A stretch of 32,169 bases of DNA from Bacillus sp. FJAT-27245 (lineage in GTDB: Bacteria > Bacillota > Bacilli > Bacillales > Cytobacillaceae). This document shows positions 29,236 through 32,169 of this stretch, one piece after another (position 1 is the stretch's first letter; each line of letters opens with the position of its first letter). The notes beneath the pieces were generated by a model, which worked only from the letters and a program-made list of their open reading frames with translations, was not told the origin of the DNA and did no database searches. The position numbers and the translations under genes were made by a program. The stretch is from assembly GCF_001273955.1 (NCBI RefSeq), contig NZ_LIGI01000001.1, positions 487,283 through 519,451 of the forward strand, read 5' to 3'.

Positions 29236-30057
29236 ATGAACAGGATAGCTGTTTTAATACCTGTCTTTAATAATCAGGAAGGCATATCACTTACCATTGC
29301 TTCATTTGTCAATGAGAAAAAAGAGCCGGTTGACATTTATGTGATCGATGATGGAAGCAACCCTGCCATTACTTGCCTGGAGAAAATAAACCAGCATACT
29401 GTCCATGTTGTCAGAATGGCTCATAATGCGGGAATTGAACATGCGCTGAACTATGGCCTGGACAGAATCCGTGAAGGGGAATATGTGTATGTTGCCAGGA
29501 TAGATGCTGGTGACAGGGTAGTGGAAAACCGCTTCAGTAAACAGGCATCCTTTATGGATGAAAATAAAGAAATTGCATTGGCAGGTTCCTATTCGGACTT
29601 TAAAACGAGTGAAGGAACCTTGCATTTTACGTACAAACCGCCAACAACCCATGAGGCAATCAAAAGAAAAATGCATTTGAATTCCTGCTTCAGCCACCCG
29701 GCTGTCATGTTTCGGGCCGTCATTGTCGATAAGGTTGGCCCGTATTCGCTAATGTACAAAAGTGCTGAGGACTACGAGTTTTTCTTTCGGATTGTCAAAA
29801 GATATCCAACGGCAAATCTCAATGAAGTTTTGCTCGAGGAGGAATTCAACCATACTGGAATTTCAGCGACAAGGAGAAGGCAACAGCTTATCAGCAGGCT
29901 GAAGGTGCAGATGAAGTATTTTGATTTCACTGAAGCCTACAGTTATCTAGGCATTTTTCAAACGATTACCCTGCTCTTCATTCCGAGAAGCTTCATAGAG
30001 CGATTAAAATCCGTGGGTTCACTGCCAGTTCATTCCACAAATGAGGGAAAGCCATGA
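29236..30057 (+). CDS. Family 2 glycosyltransferase (GT-A fold)
   Basis: A 273-aa cytosolic enzyme that adds a sugar from a nucleotide donor to the growing repeat unit. VLIPVFNNQEGISLTIASF and DIYVIDDGSNP form the nucleotide-binding half. VARIDAGD holds the DxD-like metal site (D-A-G-D), FSHPAVMFR and the catalytic-base region SAEDYEFFFRI follow, then a C-terminal amphipathic stretch (YLGIFQTITLLFIPRSF). AAAGGAGG lies 5-6 nt before ATG 29236, directly after the MITE-like element. The stop overlaps the next start as ATGA, so both are translationally coupled. Confidence 0.85.
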   Translation: MNRIAVLIPVFNNQEGISLTIASFVNEKKEPVDIYVIDDGSNPAITCLEKINQHTVHVVRMAHNAGIEHALNYGLDRIREGEYVYVARIDAGDRVVENRFSKQASFMDENKEIALAGSYSDFKTSEGTLHFTYKPPTTHEAIKRKMHLNSCFSHPAVMFRAVIVDKVGPYSLMYKSAEDYEFFFRIVKRYPTANLNEVLLEEEFNHTGISATRRRQQLISRLKVQMKYFDFTEAYSYLGIFQTITLLFIPRSFIERLKSVGSLPVHSTNEGKP

Positions 30058-31160
30058 AGAAGAAGGTGCTGCTCGTTTGCGAGGCATTAAGCGGAGGGGT
30101 GCGCAAACACATTGTTATGGTCCTTCAGAATCTTTCTTTGGAAAAATTCAATATTGCCGTAGCTTACGGAGAGACGAGGGCCGACTCGATATTTTTGGAA
30201 TTTGTAAGAGAAAACAGCGATACGTATTCGTTTTTTCCGATCTCCAATTTTGTGAGGGAAATAAGCATCGTCGAGGATGTAAAGGCAATTTTCCAATTGA
30301 GAAAAATCATCAAGGAGTTCCAGCCGGATATCATCCATTGCCATAGTTCCAAGGCAGGCGGGGCAGGGAGGTTAGCAGCCCTGTTTAGCAATTCCCCAAA
30401 AGTTTTTTATACTCCGCACGGCTATATAATGCAATATCCATACATCAGCAGCAACAAGAGGAGGCTGTATGGCTTCATTGAGAGAAATCTCGGCAGGATA
30501 ACGGACTGTACAATCAATGTATCGAAAGGGGAGCATGAGGCCGGTCGGCGCTACAATCTTTTCCGCTATCAAAAGAGTGAGGTAATCTACAACGGGGTTG
30601 AAGATAGAGGCTTTTCCAGTCGGAAAAAAAGTAACGGAAAGCTCGTTGTCGGGACATTGGCTCGATTTGATCAATCGAAAGATCCTATAGGCTTTCTGAA
30701 AATAGCCAAAGCGGTTGCCAGCCTTAACCCGGATATCGAGTTTTGGTATGCAGGCAGCGGCGATTATGCCAAGGATGAATTTCTTCATTCAATAAAAGAG
30801 TGCCCAAATATAAAATATTGCGGATTCGTAAGCTCCATTGAGGATTATTTAGACGAGGTGGATATTTACTTGTCGACCTCCCTGCACGAAGCCCTGCCTT
30901 ATTCGGTCATTGAAGCAATGGCTAAGGGAAAGCCAATCATTGCAACAAATGTGGAAGGGAATAATGAGCTCGTCATCCACGGCTATAACGGATATTTATA
31001 CAATCAGGGAAACATTGATGAAGCTGTTTTTTATATCAGGAAACTTGTCCAGGATGAACTGGGCATCGGGAAATGCCAGTTGAACAGCTACACGCTGTTT
31101 AAAGAACATTTTCACATCCGGACAATGATTCAAAGATTGGAAGAGGCCTATGAACAGTAA
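30054..31160 (+). CDS. Family 4 glycosyltransferase (GT-B fold)
   Basis: A 368-aa retaining glycosyltransferase of the EPS type. The N-terminal glycine-rich loop is VCEALSGGVRKHIV, the acceptor-domain phrase QPDIIHCHSSKAGGAGRLAA and TPHGYIM follow, then the second Rossmann domain from VVGTLARFDQSKDP. The E-x7-E donor motif is in HEALPYSVIEAMAKGKPIIA, then NVEGNNELV. This order matches enzymes that extend capsule or exopolysaccharide units. It starts within the stop codon of the previous gene (4-nt overlap). Seventy-five nt separate it from the flippase gene. Confidence 0.85.
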   Translation: MKKKVLLVCEALSGGVRKHIVMVLQNLSLEKFNIAVAYGETRADSIFLEFVRENSDTYSFFPISNFVREISIVEDVKAIFQLRKIIKEFQPDIIHCHSSKAGGAGRLAALFSNSPKVFYTPHGYIMQYPYISSNKRRLYGFIERNLGRITDCTINVSKGEHEAGRRYNLFRYQKSEVIYNGVEDRGFSSRKKSNGKLVVGTLARFDQSKDPIGFLKIAKAVASLNPDIEFWYAGSGDYAKDEFLHSIKECPNIKYCGFVSSIEDYLDEVDIYLSTSLHEALPYSVIEAMAKGKPIIATNVEGNNELVIHGYNGYLYNQGNIDEAVFYIRKLVQDELGIGKCQLNSYTLFKEHFHIRTMIQRLEEAYEQ

Positions 31161-31235
31161 ATTTTCGCGCACTGTCCATCGCAACCCCGGGATGGAAGCC
31201 CTTTTTGCCGTTGAAATAATCGGAGGTCCGCCATA

Positions 31236-32169
31236 ATGAAATTGCTCGTAATGTTGAAAAACACATTCGTTCATAACCCTTTTATGAAAAGCATCTCAAT
31301 CCTCGCAGCTGGAACGGCTATCTCGCATTTATTCATTTTTTTGACAACCCCCATATTGACCCATTTGTATTCACCGGAGCAATTTGGGGTTTTTTCAATT
31401 TATTTATCCCTTCTTTACAGTGTTTCAGTCATCGCTTCCCTTATGTATGACCAGGCGATTCCGCTGCCAAAGGATGACCAGGACGGCTGGGACGCGCTTG
31501 CCTTGTCTTTGATAATCGCAGTAGGAATTAGCATCATCGTTTTTGTTTGTGCGTTTCTTTTGCCAATTGGGAAATGGGTTGGGGCTCCCGAATTGGACCG
31601 GTATGCCTGGCTGCTTGCAATAAGCGTCTTTGGGATTGGCTGGTTTCAGGCCTTCAATTCATGGAGCATTCGGGTTCGGGACTTCCCATCGATTTCGAGG
31701 TCTAAAATCAATATGAACAGCGGGCAAATGATCTCGCAAATTACTTTTGGGTTTTTCCATGCTGGCATTTTTGGGCTGCTGGCCGGTGAAGTAATTGGGA
31801 GGATTTCTGGCTTTCTAACCTTTTTAAAGTATCTTTTTAAAAATAAGCCAAGAGTCAAGTTCTTTTCCTTTCGAGGGATTAAGCGAGCTGCCATTCGCTA
31901 CAAAAACTTCCCGCTCATTTCAAGCTGGTCCGCCTTCATCAATATATCCGGCGCGCGGATTCCGGCTATTTTCCTGGCTGCCCACTATGGTCCCGCAGTC
32001 GCAGGCTGGTATTTACTCGCTGAAAAGATTCTGACCGTTCCCGAAGCTTTGCTTGGGTATTCGGTAAAGCAGGTGTATATGTCGGAGTCGTCCAGGCTTC
32101 ATGCAAAGGGTGAGGAATTCAGCTCCCTTTTTTGGATGACTGTCAAGAAGATGTCCATCATTGGCGGGG
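31236..32169 (+). CDS. Wzx-like polysaccharide flippase, N-terminal part
   Basis: A frame from ATG 31236 with GGAGGT (31222-31227) 8 nt upstream stays open to the end of the window (311 codons, incomplete). It is a multi-span membrane protein: SISILAAGTAISHLFIFLTT, then PILTHLYSPEQFGVFSIYLS at the first two helices, the typical polysaccharide-biosynthesis/MATE-like signature (LTxLYSPExFGxFxxYxS). Further hydrophobic helices follow (ALSLIIAVGISIIVFVCAFL; WLLAISVFGIGWFQAFNSW) and a middle KNFPLISSWSAFIN segment. Such proteins flip the lipid-linked repeat unit across the membrane. It is the last visible gene of the locus, which continues beyond 32169. Confidence 0.8.
   Translation, partial: MKLLVMLKNTFVHNPFMKSISILAAGTAISHLFIFLTTPILTHLYSPEQFGVFSIYLSLLYSVSVIASLMYDQAIPLPKDDQDGWDALALSLIIAVGISIIVFVCAFLLPIGKWVGAPELDRYAWLLAISVFGIGWFQAFNSWSIRVRDFPSISRSKINMNSGQMISQITFGFFHAGIFGLLAGEVIGRISGFLTFLKYLFKNKPRVKFFSFRGIKRAAIRYKNFPLISSWSAFINISGARIPAIFLAAHYGPAVAGWYLLAEKILTVPEALLGYSVKQVYMSESSRLHAKGEEFSSLFWMTVKKMSIIGG

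Noticed and set aside
1-32169. CRISPR array, tRNA, rRNA, prophage or defence island
   Set aside because: No regularly spaced repeats, no tRNA-like CCA or anticodon structures, and no phage, integrase or restriction-type proteins were seen on either strand.

Overview
The window looks like a chromosomal segment of an endospore-forming Bacillaceae species (Bacillus or a close relative). Purine-rich ribosome-binding sites, frequent TTG/GTG starts, sigma-A-type promoters, T-tailed hairpin terminators, a yfjP/yfjO-like gene pair, HelD and a gerP-like spore locus all point that way. I saw no rRNA, tRNA, CRISPR array or intact transposase.

Layout. 1-2728: the end of a uridine-kinase-like gene, a DNA-3-methyladenine glycosylase and a TrmA-family rRNA methyltransferase. 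2729-9770: mostly single-gene units (a 284-aa unknown, helD on the minus strand, DUF4256, YiaA/B-like, DUF1456, VOC, MmcQ/YjbR). An orphan promoter-to-terminator unit of about 180 nt lies between helD and the DUF4256 gene. 9900-13512: a two-component system followed by a His/Met-rich membrane protein and a PspA homologue. The two transcription units carry the same operator layout (two TTTTCAC heptamers 11 bp apart, then 10 bp, then the -10 box), so the response regulator probably controls both itself and the membrane-stress pair.

13574-19200: a Gly/Tyr/His-rich probable spore-surface protein; a duplicated-ATPase ABC-F gene preceded by a leader with tandem terminators; a coiled-coil protein; and a minus-strand gerP-like spore cluster. 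That cluster has five GerPA-like modules (two fused in one protein), a GerPC-like protein and an Hsp20/CotP-like protein. A good sigma-K-type -10 box lies upstream.

19460-26265: a membrane-anchored alpha/beta hydrolase, a NagB-like sugar-phosphate deaminase plus a GH4 glycosidase downstream of a LacI-type palindrome, a CPBP-family membrane protein with degenerate motifs, a quinone oxidoreductase, a methyltransferase and a GNAT acetyltransferase. Four lesions fall within 3.7 kb here: an in-frame amber codon in GH4, ATC where the oxidoreductase start should be, a 1-nt deletion in the methyltransferase and an in-frame TGA in the GNAT gene. Either this stretch is decaying or the sequence is locally unreliable.

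26496-end: an exopolysaccharide locus with a Wzz-like modulator, a BY-kinase, a priming sugar transferase, two glycosyltransferases and the start of a Wzx-like flippase that runs off the window. It is interrupted by a terminator after the kinase gene and by a 296-bp MITE-like element with 16-bp perfect inverted ends.
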